37,533 nt of DNA from Oceanobacillus luteolus (GCF_023715655.1 NZ_JAMBON010000035.1:1-37533); one strand, 5' to 3'; shown: positions 9,203-17,587, counted from the first letter of the stretch. Made by a program: numbers and translations. Notes: generated from the sequence alone by a model not told the origin.

Positions 9203-9232
9203 GGCTGTCCTCCATTTGATAATCAATCAAGA

Positions 9233-10240
9233 TTATATTGATTCCACTTTCGCTGCAACTTCACGTGGGCTCAATAGTTGGAACGAACGAAAACGCTCAG
9301 CTTCTCTTCGAATCGGAGTATGCAATATAAATTCATCGATATGATAGAGATGTTGAAATCGAATTAGCTCCCCTTTCACATATTCTGGTGTTCCAGCTAT
9401 GATATTCGCTGCCTTTTCTTGTACTTCAAAAGGGCCTTCTGCTTGTTTCTCATATGCCAAAACTTGCTCTTCCGATTGAACGGTCAATGTCCGGCCGTCA
9501 TGAAGATGAAGGCTGAATAATTTATGCTCCGCCGCTAATTTTTCTGCTTCGTCTTGGGTAGGTGCTGCAAGGACTGCTAAAGAGAAAATAAACTTCCCTT
9601 CTCTGAAATTCGATTTAAAGTTATGAACTGTTTCATGAAGTACTTTATCGTCATTATTTAAAAATCCTGCGTAAACAAAATTAACTCTTAAATCAGCAGC
9701 AAATTTGGCACTATTAACACTTCCTCCAAGTAAATAAATATCCGGTTTCTCATCTGGCCTTGGTAAAGCTTGAATACCTGCTAATGGATGGTCATGCTCA
9801 ACCGTTTCATCTATCAATTGTTTTAGAAATGTGAAGCGCTCATTGAAATCATTTTTATTATTTGATTCACCATTTTGTAATGCTTTCGTAGACAAAGGTA
9901 ATCCACCAGGAGCCTTCCCAATTCCTAGATCTACTCTTCCAGGAGCGAGAGTTGATAAAACATTAAAGTTTTCGGCAACTTTATAAGGACTATAATGTTG
10001 TAGCATCACACCACCAGAACCAACTTGAATCGTATTTGTTTGTGCTAACAAATGCGAAATTAATACTTCTGGTGAAGAACCTGCTACCTGCTCCATGTTG
10101 TGATGCTCCGAAACCCAGAAACGGGAGTACCCCCATTCTTCAGCTCTTTTTGCCAGTTGTATCGTATGCTGAAATGCGTCAGCTGCTGTTTTTCCATTAA
10201 AAATTGGACTTTGATCAAGAATCCCAAGTTTTAAGCTCAT
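9233..10240 (-). CDS. Luciferase-like (LLM class) flavin monooxygenase, MsnO8-type
   Basis: The 335-residue protein is a single-component-type bacterial luciferase homologue. Segments diagnostic of this group are LKLGILDQSPI at the start, WVSEHHNMEQVAGSSPEVL, VGSGGVMLQHYSPYKVAE and LAPGRVDLGIGKAPGG. It should use reduced flavin and oxygen on a small organic substrate. It belongs to a different luciferase subfamily from the NtaA-type enzyme at the operon's end, so the operon encodes two distinct flavin monooxygenases. The start is the ATG at 10240 behind GGGGGAG; the frame is open further upstream but runs into the leader hairpin. The FMN reductase at 10950 is a plausible partner. Confidence 0.85.
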   Translation of the reverse strand: MSLKLGILDQSPIFNGKTAADAFQHTIQLAKRAEEWGYSRFWVSEHHNMEQVAGSSPEVLISHLLAQTNTIQVGSGGVMLQHYSPYKVAENFNVLSTLAPGRVDLGIGKAPGGLPLSTKALQNGESNNKNDFNERFTFLKQLIDETVEHDHPLAGIQALPRPDEKPDIYLLGGSVNSAKFAADLRVNFVYAGFLNNDDKVLHETVHNFKSNFREGKFIFSLAVLAAPTQDEAEKLAAEHKLFSLHLHDGRTLTVQSEEQVLAYEKQAEGPFEVQEKAANIIAGTPEYVKGELIRFQHLYHIDEFILHTPIRREAERFRSFQLLSPREVAAKVESI

Positions 10241-10272
10241 TATTTCTCCCCCATTCCCTCTAAAAAATTGCA

Positions 10273-10330
10273 AAAGGCAGCTTTCCATTCAATAATGAAT
10301 GGAAAGCTGCCTTTAGTTGTCTAATCGGCA
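10273..10330 (-). promoter_or_regulatory. Palindromic element overlapping a terminator-like hairpin, first S-box operon
   Basis: On the minus strand a 23-nt imperfect palindrome (10308-10330) has arms TGCC and TTAG pairing with CTAA and GGCA around an ACAA loop. Its 3' arm is also the start of a perfect 19-bp hairpin (10273-10314, loop TTAT) followed by a T-rich run, so the two structures are mutually exclusive. It lies between the yezD-like gene and the luciferase-like gene. The same 23 bases occur at 16142-16164 in the other S-box leader. The structure is seen in the sequence; a regulatory role is inferred. Confidence 0.6.
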
Positions 10331-10353
10331 TGCTTCATTTCGTTTGATGATTC

Positions 10354-10500
10354 TTACCTTGTAGTTTGGTAACGTAATTTTTCAGTTGTTTCTATTTGTG
10401 TAATTTCATCGTCATGAACAGTTATGATTAAGGATCCAAATTTAAGTTTTTTCAATTCGGTTACGATGTCTAAGATCTTTTTGTCAGTTACATTTGCCAT
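10354..10500 (-). CDS. yezD: YezD-like small protein (DUF2292)
   Basis: A 48-residue ORF begins MANVTDKKILDIV and continues with the family-like core FGSLIITVHDDEITQIETTEK. The ATG at 10500 has a near-perfect AAAGGAGGAG about 6 nt upstream, which makes translation convincing despite the size. I recognise the pattern of the YezD/DUF2292 family, tiny bacterial proteins of unknown function often found beside sulfur assimilation genes. It is the first gene after the SAM riboswitch and its terminator, and it is separated from the rest of the operon by a second hairpin. It should therefore respond to SAM. The function is unknown; small charged proteins of this type could be regulators or adaptors. 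Confidence 0.8.
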   Translation of the reverse strand: MANVTDKKILDIVTELKKLKFGSLIITVHDDEITQIETTEKLRYQTTR

Positions 10501-10539
10501 AGAATCTCCTCCTTTATCAAAATATTATATAGAAAATTC

Positions 10540-10692
10540 AAAAAACCTCTTCTATACAAATAAGAAGAGGTTTTCATTTATATCATTCTCTTCTTATCTG
10601 CCAGTCACATCGACTTGCTGGAATTGGCACGGTGCTATAAAAGTCCGTTGCCGAGGTTTCAAAGGGCCAGTCCCTCCACCTCTCTGGATAAG
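10540..10692 (-). ncRNA. SAM-I (S-box) riboswitch with terminator, first operon
   Basis: The minus strand from 10692 carries the S-box conserved core: CTTATCCAGAGAGGTGGAGG, ACTGGCCC, GAAACCTCGGCAAC, GTGCCAATTCC and the closing P1 strand GATAAG at 10593-10598. An intrinsic terminator follows (AACCTCTTCT with AGAAGAGGTT, then a T run, ending near 10540). When SAM binds, P1 forms and the terminator is free to stop transcription, so the operon is expressed when SAM is low. The next gene is the yezD-like ORF. Confidence 0.96.
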
Positions 10693-10782
10693 AAATACTT
10701 TATTTAGTTTTTTATGTTGTAAGTAGTACTTTGTTAAAGCTTATAAATCTTTGAGAATAATACCTTTATTCTAATACTGTAC

Positions 10783-10811
10783 ATCTTAGCATCCCTTTAT
10801 TATCTTGTCAA
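10783..10811 (-). promoter_or_regulatory. SigA-type promoter of the first S-box operon
   Basis: TTGACA (10806-10811), a 17-nt spacer and TAAGAT (10783-10788) on the minus strand. It lies about 90 nt upstream of the riboswitch, and the same -35, spacer length and TAAGATGTA block occur in front of the second S-box leader. Confidence 0.8.
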
Positions 10812-10949
10812 GGAAAATTCAGGGAATTTTTTATAAATTCCGATGTTAGACGTTAATGCTTATAAATATGGCCACAACATGTTCAAATTGATAATATTTC
10901 CTTAAGTAGCTCATAATCAGAAGCCTATTGCTACTTTCAGAAATAGTAT

Positions 10950-11522
10950 TTAATAATGACTTGCACTTACTACATCTTTTTCTGATATAACTGGCACATC
11001 AACTGAAATCTTCCTCATAAAATAATTAAGCTGCTTCTTCGTTCGATTTAACATAACATTATCAATTATAACTTCACTGCCAGTCTTGCTTATTTCACTA
11101 TCTTGGAAATATAGTCCTTTTAAGCTATGTGCTTTTACTGTTGCCAGTAGAGGCTTCAATGCATAATCGAGCGCGAGTAAATGCGATGAACTGCCTCCTG
11201 TCATCACCGGTAGTACAAAAGTATCTTGTAAAACATCTTGGGGCAGCAGATCAAACAGTGCTTTTAATACGCCGGAATATGAAGCCTTGTATACAGGGGA
11301 TCCAACGATAACACCATCCGCTTTTTGCAGTTCCACAGAAATCTCTTTTATCTTAGAACTGTTGAAGTTTGCAAAAAGCAGGTCCTCTGCATCGAAATCT
11401 TTTACAGAAACATGGTGAACAGAAAATCCTTCCTGCATAGCGAGGTCTCCTAAATAATAAAGAATGCGTTCTGATCTCGATAACGAAGATGGACTTCCAG
11501 AAACAATGACAATTCTCCCCAT
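10950..11522 (-). CDS. NADPH-dependent FMN reductase (SsuE-like)
   Basis: The 190-residue flavodoxin-fold reductase has the FMN phosphate loop GSPSSLSRS at residues 9-17 and the family segment VIVGSPVYKASYSGVLKALFDLLP. Such enzymes use NADPH to make free reduced FMN for two-component monooxygenases. I start at the ATG at 11522, which has AAAGGGG about 7 nt upstream; the earlier in-frame starts lie inside that site. It is the last gene of the yitJ-metE operon. The nearest flavin monooxygenases are in the neighbouring S-box operon, so it probably serves them. An azoreductase- or sulfonate-linked role is possible. Confidence 0.85.
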   Translation of the reverse strand: MGRIVIVSGSPSSLSRSERILYYLGDLAMQEGFSVHHVSVKDFDAEDLLFANFNSSKIKEISVELQKADGVIVGSPVYKASYSGVLKALFDLLPQDVLQDTFVLPVMTGGSSSHLLALDYALKPLLATVKAHSLKGLYFQDSEISKTGSEVIIDNVMLNRTKKQLNYFMRKISVDVPVISEKDVVSASHY

Positions 11523-11543
11523 AGTCATTCCCCTTTCCAATTT

Positions 11544-11819
11544 TTAATGGATGCCCTTCAAGGCGGTGTTTTCCAGTGCTTTCTCCAAATGTTCAATCCC
11601 AACTTCTGTTACCGCTTCATATACATTCCCTTGACCAATCTCGACAACTGGTACATGGCGCACCCCATACTTAGCTTGTAAAATATCTCTCCTGTCATCC
11701 TTTTCCGTTACATCTATCGTTTGGAAAGCTAAACCTTTTTCGTGTAGATATGTTTTTACTTCCGTGCAATAACTGCAACCTTGTTTGGACCAAACTACAA
11801 TTGATAGATTATTTGCCAA
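11544..11819 (-). CDS. Glutaredoxin-like protein
   Basis: The 91-residue thioredoxin-fold protein has the active-site motif GCSYC (C15 and C18), the cis-proline segment VRHVPVVEIG and a C-terminal helix, all typical of NrdH/glutaredoxin-like proteins. I prefer the TTG at 11819, which gives MANNLSIVVWSK, because GAGGTGG is well placed upstream; the ATG at 11846 would add nine residues that contain the binding site. It lies between metE and the FMN reductase under SAM control. It may keep MetE or homocysteine-handling thiols reduced, since MetE is sensitive to oxidative thiolation in other bacteria. That role is inferred. Confidence 0.8.
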   Translation of the reverse strand: MANNLSIVVWSKQGCSYCTEVKTYLHEKGLAFQTIDVTEKDDRRDILQAKYGVRHVPVVEIGQGNVYEAVTEVGIEHLEKALENTALKGIH

Positions 11820-11850
11820 CGTAGTCTTCCACCTCTCCCTAAGCATAAAT

Positions 11851-14133
11851 TTATATTGTTACTTTTACTTGACGTGCCTCTTTTGCAGCTTGCACCATTA
11901 CTTCCAATGCTGCTACAGTTTCTTCTTCTTTGCGTGTTTTCAGTCCGCAATCTGGATTAACCCAAAACTGCTTTGGTGAAATGGTTTCTAATGCCCGGTC
12001 AATATTTTGTTTTATTTCATTGACAGATGGAACCCTTGGACTATGAATATCATAAACACCGAGTCCAATCCCTTTTCTGTACGTGTTTTCTTCGAAAGTT
12101 GAAACGATCTCTCCGTGACTTCTCGATGACTCAATCGAAATTACATCAGCATCAAGTGCATCAATACAATCAAAAATATCCTCGAAGTTCGAATAGCACA
12201 TATGGGTATGAATTTGTGTATCTGCATCAACGCTTGCAGTAGCTAAACGGAATGCATATGCAGATACTTTTAGATATTCTTCCCATTTGGCCCTGTCTAG
12301 TGGCAACCCTTCACGTAAAGCAGGCTCATCTACTTGAATGATTTTTATGCCATTCTTTTCTAATGCAACAACTTCTTTTTGAAGAGCCAATGCAATCTGC
12401 TTCATCGTTTCATAACGATGACTTGCATCGTGAACGAATGACCAGTTCAAGATCGTTACCGGTCCAGTCAGCATTCCTTTTACAGGACGATCGGTCAATG
12501 ATTGTGCATAAACACTTTCTTTTACCGTAATTGGTTTTTCCCAAGATACATCACCGATAATTAGCGGCGGTTTCACATAACGTGAGCCGTAAGATTGAAC
12601 ATACCCATTTTCCGTTACAATAAATCCGTTAAATTTATCACCAAAATATTCAACCATGTCATTACGTTCGAACTCACCATGGACAAGAACGTCAAGATCC
12701 AATTGTTCTTGGATATCAATCCAGCGTTTAATATTATCCTTTACAAATTTTTCATATTGTTGATCTGTAATTTCACCTTTACGCCATTTCGCACGGGTAC
12801 TTCTTACTTCTTTTGTTTGTGGTAAGCTACCAATCGTAGTTGTCGGTAGTAATGGTAAATTCAAACATTCTTCTTGAAGTTTTGAGCGTTCTTCAAAAGA
12901 TACATTCCGTTTTGCATCTTCTGGCGTCAGATTTTTTATTTCCTCGTGTACTTTGTCATTTGAACGATAGTTTGCTTGTAAATTATTCCGTTCGGTAATT
13001 GATTTCTGAATTTCTGTCTCGATTGCTGCTCTACCTTGTTGCAATCCTTTCGTCAAAATTACAATTTCTTCTAGCTTCTCATCCGCAAATGATAGGCCCC
13101 CAAGAACTATCGGATCAATCTTTTGTTCCAGCTTTTTCGTGATTGGAACGTGAAGTAAGGATGATGACGGCTGAACGATTAGCTGATCTTCATTTATAAA
13201 TTGCTTAATTGTTTCTAAAAGCGTCAATTTTTCTCCAAGCTTTGCCCGCCATACATTGCGACCGTCGACAATGCCTGCAGCGAGTACTTTATCTTTCGGA
13301 AATCCATATTCTTGCAATAAACTTAGTGAATCTCCGTGCACGAAATCAAGTCCTATCCCCTTTACCGGTAAATTAACAATCGTTTCATAATCGGATACTT
13401 TTTCAAAATAGGTTTGAAATATAATGTTAATCTCTGGAACTTCTTCGGCAAAAGTTTGATATACTTTTTGCGCTGCTGCCAAAACATTTTCAGCCACATC
13501 GGTAACGAAAATCGGCTCATCAATTTGCACCCACGTAGCACCGGCATCGACCAGTTCTTTCAGAACCTGAACATATAATGGAAGAAATGTATCCACCAGT
13601 TCGCTAAATTGACTTTCTTCGTATCCTTTTGAAATCTTTAAATAAGTGATTGGTCCTAAAATAACAGCTTTTCCATCAATCCCTAGTTTCCCTTTCGCTT
13701 CGTTATAATAGTTGAGTGCTCGATTTTCCGCTAATGTTGGTGTTACATCATTTAATTCCGGAACGATATAATGATAATTTGTATTGAACCATTTAGTCAT
13801 TTCCGACGCAACGGCATCATCGGCACCCCGTGCAATTGCAAAGTAAGTGTCCAGGTCCACTTTACCTCCCGTATAATGGAAACGTTTTGGCACAACTCCA
13901 AAGGTTGCTGATGTATCAAGTACCTGATCATATAGTGAAAAATCTCCAACAGGAATGAGATCAATTCCTATTTCCTTTTGCTTCTTTAAATGGTGAAGTC
14001 GAACTTCTCCTGTTTTTTCCAATAGTTCCGCTTCTGTGATATCACCATTCCAGTAGCTTTCAAGTGCCTTTTTCCATTCCCTGTTTTCCCCGATTCGTGG
14101 ATAGCCTAAATTTGAACTTTTGATCTTCGACAC
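11851..14133 (-). CDS. metE: Cobalamin-independent methionine synthase
   Basis: The 760-residue protein transfers the methyl group of 5-methyltetrahydropteroyl-triglutamate to homocysteine. The four zinc ligands known for E. coli MetE appear at a constant offset: H644 and C646 (in HTHMCYSNF), E668 and C729 (in PDCGLKTR). The N-terminal [19 protein letters not shown] is the usual opening. The start is a GTG at 14133 with GGAGG 7 nt upstream; the overlapping ATG is out of frame. The gene lies 85 nt after yitJ, whose reductase half makes the methyl donor. Confidence 0.97.
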   Translation of the reverse strand: MSKIKSSNLGYPRIGENREWKKALESYWNGDITEAELLEKTGEVRLHHLKKQKEIGIDLIPVGDFSLYDQVLDTSATFGVVPKRFHYTGGKVDLDTYFAIARGADDAVASEMTKWFNTNYHYIVPELNDVTPTLAENRALNYYNEAKGKLGIDGKAVILGPITYLKISKGYEESQFSELVDTFLPLYVQVLKELVDAGATWVQIDEPIFVTDVAENVLAAAQKVYQTFAEEVPEINIIFQTYFEKVSDYETIVNLPVKGIGLDFVHGDSLSLLQEYGFPKDKVLAAGIVDGRNVWRAKLGEKLTLLETIKQFINEDQLIVQPSSSLLHVPITKKLEQKIDPIVLGGLSFADEKLEEIVILTKGLQQGRAAIETEIQKSITERNNLQANYRSNDKVHEEIKNLTPEDAKRNVSFEERSKLQEECLNLPLLPTTTIGSLPQTKEVRSTRAKWRKGEITDQQYEKFVKDNIKRWIDIQEQLDLDVLVHGEFERNDMVEYFGDKFNGFIVTENGYVQSYGSRYVKPPLIIGDVSWEKPITVKESVYAQSLTDRPVKGMLTGPVTILNWSFVHDASHRYETMKQIALALQKEVVALEKNGIKIIQVDEPALREGLPLDRAKWEEYLKVSAYAFRLATASVDADTQIHTHMCYSNFEDIFDCIDALDADVISIESSRSHGEIVSTFEENTYRKGIGLGVYDIHSPRVPSVNEIKQNIDRALETISPKQFWVNPDCGLKTRKEEETVAALEVMVQAAKEARQVKVTI

Positions 14134-14218
14134 ATTAATTCCTCCAATTTTTTATATCTTTTCTCGCCATGAAGCGATTTTTATTAGTTTGGTTTGTACA
14201 ATCAACGGTTTATGATGT

Positions 14219-16054
14219 CTAATATGCAACTTTTTCCAATACCTTCGTTTTTTCGCGGATGTACTCGACAAGTTCGATTGTAATGTCATAGCGCATAAAT
14301 GGTGTAATCAAATAAATTCCATTAAAGTGTTCCAGCGCTGTATCGATTAAATCTTTTGATATCGCAATGCTCTCAGCAGTTGATTGTGCTTTATCTCCTG
14401 CCACTTTTCTCATTCGTTCACGTACTTCATCCGTCAGCTTGATTCCCGGCACTTCATTATGGAGAAACTCAGCATTTCTGGAAGTAGTAACCGGCATAAT
14501 TCCTAAGAAAATCGGAATGTCAAAAATAGCTGTTTCCTTTTTTATTTCAATTATTTTTTCTGTACTATAAACCGGTTGCGTTAAAATATAATCCGCACCA
14601 CTCGAAATTTTCCTTTCCAATCGTTGTACTGCTTTCTTCAGATTAGCTACGTTCGGATTAAATGCTGCGGCAACACTGAAGTCGGTTTTTTCTCTTAATG
14701 ATTTTCCTGAAAATGAAATTCCTTTATTTCCTTTTTTGATTAGTTCGATCAATTGAAACGAATTGACATCAAATACCGAAGTCGCGCCGGGGAAGTCACC
14801 AATTTTCGTTGGATCTCCGGTAATCACCAGCATTTCCGTAATACCGAGAGTATGCAATCCCATTAAGTGTGACTGTAGTCCAATTAAATTACGGTCACGG
14901 CAAGTTAAGTGAACGAGTGGTCGAATACCTTGTTCTATTAATAGCTTTGCAACGGCAATATTGCTGATTCTCGGTGTGGCAAGGGAATTGTCCGCAAGCG
15001 TAATCGCATCAGCTCCTGCCTGCTTTAACGCTTTTGCCGCCTCTATATATCCAGTCATTTCTAAATGTTTCGGGGCATCTAGTTCAACGACAACTGTATG
15101 GCGTTCTATCGCAAGTTCTGGAATTGTTTTTCCTACTCGGATTCTTTCAGTTAAAAAATTTCCTTCTTCTGGTTTCTTCACATTTTTTTGTTCCAGTGGT
15201 ACTAAACCTTGAATTCCCTCAGTTAACGCACGGATATGTTCCGGCGTTGTACCGCAACAACCACCTATTAGCCGAACACCTTGATCTCGTAAATCACTGG
15301 CACAAGTTTTAAAGTAATCCGGTTTATTTTCATAAAACAACACACCATCACGATAAGCGGGCAGACTCGCATTTGGATAAGCTGCTAAGTATGCATGTTC
15401 ATGAAGTGGAACCGACTCAAGCGATCTAACCATTTGTGATGGACCAAGCCGACAATTTGTACCGACAATATCAGCACCAAGACTTTCTAATTCTTTTAAT
15501 GCATCTGCCAATGCCAAACCATTTTCAATCACACCTGGTTCATGCATGGATACATTCGCTATAATCGGTAAATCTGTTTCTTCTCTGGCAATTTTTAAAA
15601 CAGTCCTTAATTCATCCAAGCTGTAATACGTTTCTAAAATCAGACCATCTACACCTTCCAGTAATAAACAATATAATTGCTCTCTAAAACTACGTTTAAT
15701 TTCATCCTCCGTTACGGTTAACGTTTGCCCCCCGTGAATCCCTCCTATACTTCCTAAAACATAGACTTTATTGTTACTCGCTTTCCTAGCGATTTGAACA
15801 GCTCTTTGATTAATTTTTTTCACTTGTTCTTCCAATCCATAACGTGCCAGTTTAATATAATTGGCACCATAGGTGTTCGTTTGTATGATATTAGCCCCTG
15901 CATTGATGTACGCTTCATGAATTGTTTGGATTTGTTCTGGTTGCGTCAGATTCAATTCCTCAAAGCTACGATCTACCCCATTTGAATATAAAATCGTTCC
16001 CATTGCCCCATCAGCAATTAAAATCCGTTCTTTCAAGTCTGTTAAAAGAGTCAA
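14219..16054 (-). CDS. yitJ: Bifunctional homocysteine S-methyltransferase / 5,10-methylenetetrahydrofolate reductase (YitJ)
   Basis: This 611-residue fusion matches B. subtilis YitJ. Residues 1-285 form a Zn-dependent homocysteine methyltransferase with ligands C201 (VGTNC) and C266-C267 (IGGCCGTT). From about residue 310 a MetF-type flavoprotein domain follows (VVELDAPKHLEMTG, ITGDPTKIGDFPG, ADYILTQPVYSTEKI). The second half makes 5-methyl-THF for MetE, encoded just downstream; the first half can remethylate homocysteine from other donors. The start is a TTG at 16054 with GGGGGTG 8 nt upstream. It is the first large gene after the second SAM riboswitch, as in Bacillus. Confidence 0.95.
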   Translation of the reverse strand: MTLLTDLKERILIADGAMGTILYSNGVDRSFEELNLTQPEQIQTIHEAYINAGANIIQTNTYGANYIKLARYGLEEQVKKINQRAVQIARKASNNKVYVLGSIGGIHGGQTLTVTEDEIKRSFREQLYCLLLEGVDGLILETYYSLDELRTVLKIAREETDLPIIANVSMHEPGVIENGLALADALKELESLGADIVGTNCRLGPSQMVRSLESVPLHEHAYLAAYPNASLPAYRDGVLFYENKPDYFKTCASDLRDQGVRLIGGCCGTTPEHIRALTEGIQGLVPLEQKNVKKPEEGNFLTERIRVGKTIPELAIERHTVVVELDAPKHLEMTGYIEAAKALKQAGADAITLADNSLATPRISNIAVAKLLIEQGIRPLVHLTCRDRNLIGLQSHLMGLHTLGITEMLVITGDPTKIGDFPGATSVFDVNSFQLIELIKKGNKGISFSGKSLREKTDFSVAAAFNPNVANLKKAVQRLERKISSGADYILTQPVYSTEKIIEIKKETAIFDIPIFLGIMPVTTSRNAEFLHNEVPGIKLTDEVRERMRKVAGDKAQSTAESIAISKDLIDTALEHFNGIYLITPFMRYDITIELVEYIREKTKVLEKVAY

Positions 16055-16096
16055 AAATTATGCACCCCCAAGTTTGCTAACATTGAAAAACAAAAT

Positions 16097-16164
16097 AGGC
16101 ATCTAACAGTTTTCCGAATCAATACCGGAAAAACTGTTAGATGCCTTTAGTTGTCTAATCGGCA
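16097..16164 (-). promoter_or_regulatory. Palindromic element overlapping a terminator-like hairpin, second S-box operon
   Basis: The 23-nt palindrome at 16142-16164 is identical to that at 10308-10330. It overlaps the 5' arm of a 20-bp hairpin with one bulged T (16097-16146), followed by ATTTTGTTTTT. The hairpin stem (AGGCATCTAACAG outward) differs from the one in the first operon, while the overlap of four to seven bases is kept. It lies between the riboswitch terminator and the yitJ ribosome binding site. Confidence 0.6.
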
Positions 16165-16313
16165 AATTAACTTTTTTTAAGAAGCATTTTTGTGTTGAAC
16201 AAGCTCTGTAAGACTCACATCCCCCTTTTTATTCTTATGGAGTTCTGATACCGAAGAACTTGCCTATGCTAGATGGAAGAGAATAACTGTTGGTCGACTA
16301 ATAAGTTAATATC

Positions 16314-16468
16314 AAAAAACCTCTTCCTATGCAAATAAGAAGAGGTTGGATTCATCCGTTCATTCTCTTCTTATCTTCAAAGCACTTGGCTTACTGGAAT
16401 TGGCACAGTACTGATTCAGTCTGTTGCCGAGGCTTCAACGGGCCAGTCCCTTCACCTCTCTGGATAAG
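16314..16468 (-). ncRNA. SAM-I (S-box) riboswitch with terminator, yitJ-metE operon
   Basis: The minus strand from 16468 shows CTTATCCAGAGAGGTGAAGG, ACTGGCCC, GAAGCCTCGGCAAC, GTGCCAATTCC and the P1 closing strand GATAAG (16370-16375). A terminator follows (AACCTCTTC with GAAGAGGTT, then a T run). The aptamer and terminator closely resemble the first copy, with compensated differences in the variable arms. Confidence 0.96.
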
Positions 16469-16498
16469 AAATATAACTAGATATTAAATTGTAAATAC

Positions 16499-16527
16499 AT
16501 CTTACACGGAATTTTTTAATCTGTCAA
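16499..16527 (-). promoter_or_regulatory. SigA-type promoter of the yitJ-metE operon
   Basis: TTGACA (16522-16527), a 17-nt spacer and TAAGAT (16499-16504) on the minus strand, about 30 nt upstream of the S-box aptamer. The TAAGATGTA block matches the first S-box promoter. Confidence 0.8.
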
Positions 16528-16556
16528 ACAATTCTACATTTCATTTTTATTAAACT

Positions 16557-16686
16557 TCTGACAAGAGATGCTATCGATGCAGTCATTCCTGGTGCGAAGC
16601 GTTGAAATCAAGTTCTTAATAACTTGAAAACACGTGATGTGCAATTAACCGATGAGGAAATTAAAGCAATTAGCGAACATCTTTAA
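16557..16686 (+). pseudogene. Aldo/keto reductase, C-terminal remnant
   Basis: A plus-strand frame reads DAIDAVIPGAKR, a stop (TGA at 16603), then NQVLNNLKTRDVQLTDEEIKAISEHL and a final stop. This is the usual C-terminal tail of aldo/keto reductases (IPGA.R followed by an LT.EE.. helix). The rest of the gene is absent: the upstream sequence is the yitJ operon promoter. It is a dead fragment left by a deletion. Confidence 0.7.
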
Positions 16687-16736
16687 ATAAAACATATTAC
16701 TATTCAATTGTTCCTGTATTTACAAGAGTTTGCCTG

Positions 16737-17290
16737 TTATACTTCTGGAGGTGTCCCTTCAGCATTCGATACGATTACATCGATTTGGACTAAAGCATCA
16801 TTAGGTAAAGCCGATACACCAACCGTTCTTCGGGCAGGGATGCCGTCTGGGAAGAAAGTGGTGTAAGCTTCGTCTACCGCAGCCATATCTTCAATATTTT
16901 TAAGGAAAATATTTACTTTAACGACATCGTCCATCACATGATTGATACTTTCAATGATTGCCTTAATATTTTTCAAGCATTGTTCCGTCTGCTCTTTCAC
17001 GTCGCCAGACACCAACTCAGCGGTTTCCGGATTCAAAGGTAATTGAGCTGAAATGTGATTGTAATGGGAAAACGCTACAGTCTGTGTAGATATAGAACTC
17101 TTAGGTGTTGTTTGCCTTTATAACGATTCCATGCCTGTCTTCCACATCTTGTGGAGTAGTGCCATCTCCGTGAGATATGACTGCTTCAATTTGCACTAAA
17201 GCATTCATTGGTAGAGCTTGAGCAGCAACAGTTGTTAGTGCTGGAAAACTTGTGAATAGTTTTATGGGTAGAATATTCTCTTGGTATATT
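16737..17290 (-). pseudogene. Tandem RidA (YjgF/UK114) protein, frameshifted and truncated
   Basis: Two RidA-type domains lie in tandem on the minus strand. The upstream piece (about 17105-17250) reads FPALTTVAAQALPMNALVQIEAV and HGIVIKANNT, then stops. Directly after, in another frame, the reading resumes as PKSSISTQTVAFSHYNHISAQ and continues as LPLNPETAEL, then DDVVKVNIFLKNIEDM and FFPDGIPARRTVGVSALP to a stop at 16737. One added base at the junction would join both into a single two-domain protein. The N-terminal half of the first domain is unrecognisable. A 99-residue ORF from a TTG at 17036 remains open but lacks the first strands of the fold. RidA enzymes hydrolyse reactive imines; this copy is probably inactive. 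Confidence 0.7.
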
Positions 17291-17587
17291 ATCCTTTTAT
17301 TTCCATAAAGCTGTTGAAGTTCATACTTTTAGAGAATGTTTCTTTATAGAATGACCTCACTTCCCTAAAGTATTATCTACAATTTGATGGATTAAAATTC
17401 CTCTCATTTTTAAATCCTTAAGTATGTCTTTCTATTCGATTCCACGATACATCTACGATCTCTTCCCTTTTATATGGAATAATGGTATGGAAATATCAAC
17501 TAATGTACAAACTGAAACTGGATAGGAAATTTACTAATATACTGGAGATTTCGTTTATTCCTTCTGAACAGGAAAGGTGGAATTGGT
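17291..17587. other. Intergenic region without a recognisable gene
   Basis: About 300 bp of AT-rich sequence. Short open stretches exist on the minus strand, but they are broken by stops and match no family I recognise. It is probably decayed sequence plus the promoter of the next gene. Confidence 0.5.

Noticed and set aside
10819-10842. AT-rich palindrome GGAATTT...AAATTCC as terminator of the yitJ-metE operon
   Set aside because: The stem has only two G-C pairs and no good T-tract; too weak to call.
16177-16218. A 13-codon ORF (GTG start, MSLTELVQHKNAS) in the yitJ leader, as a possible leader peptide in the place held by yezD in the other operon
   Set aside because: The only purine-rich run ends 2 nt before the GTG, too close for a normal ribosome binding site, and there is no run of Met or Cys codons.
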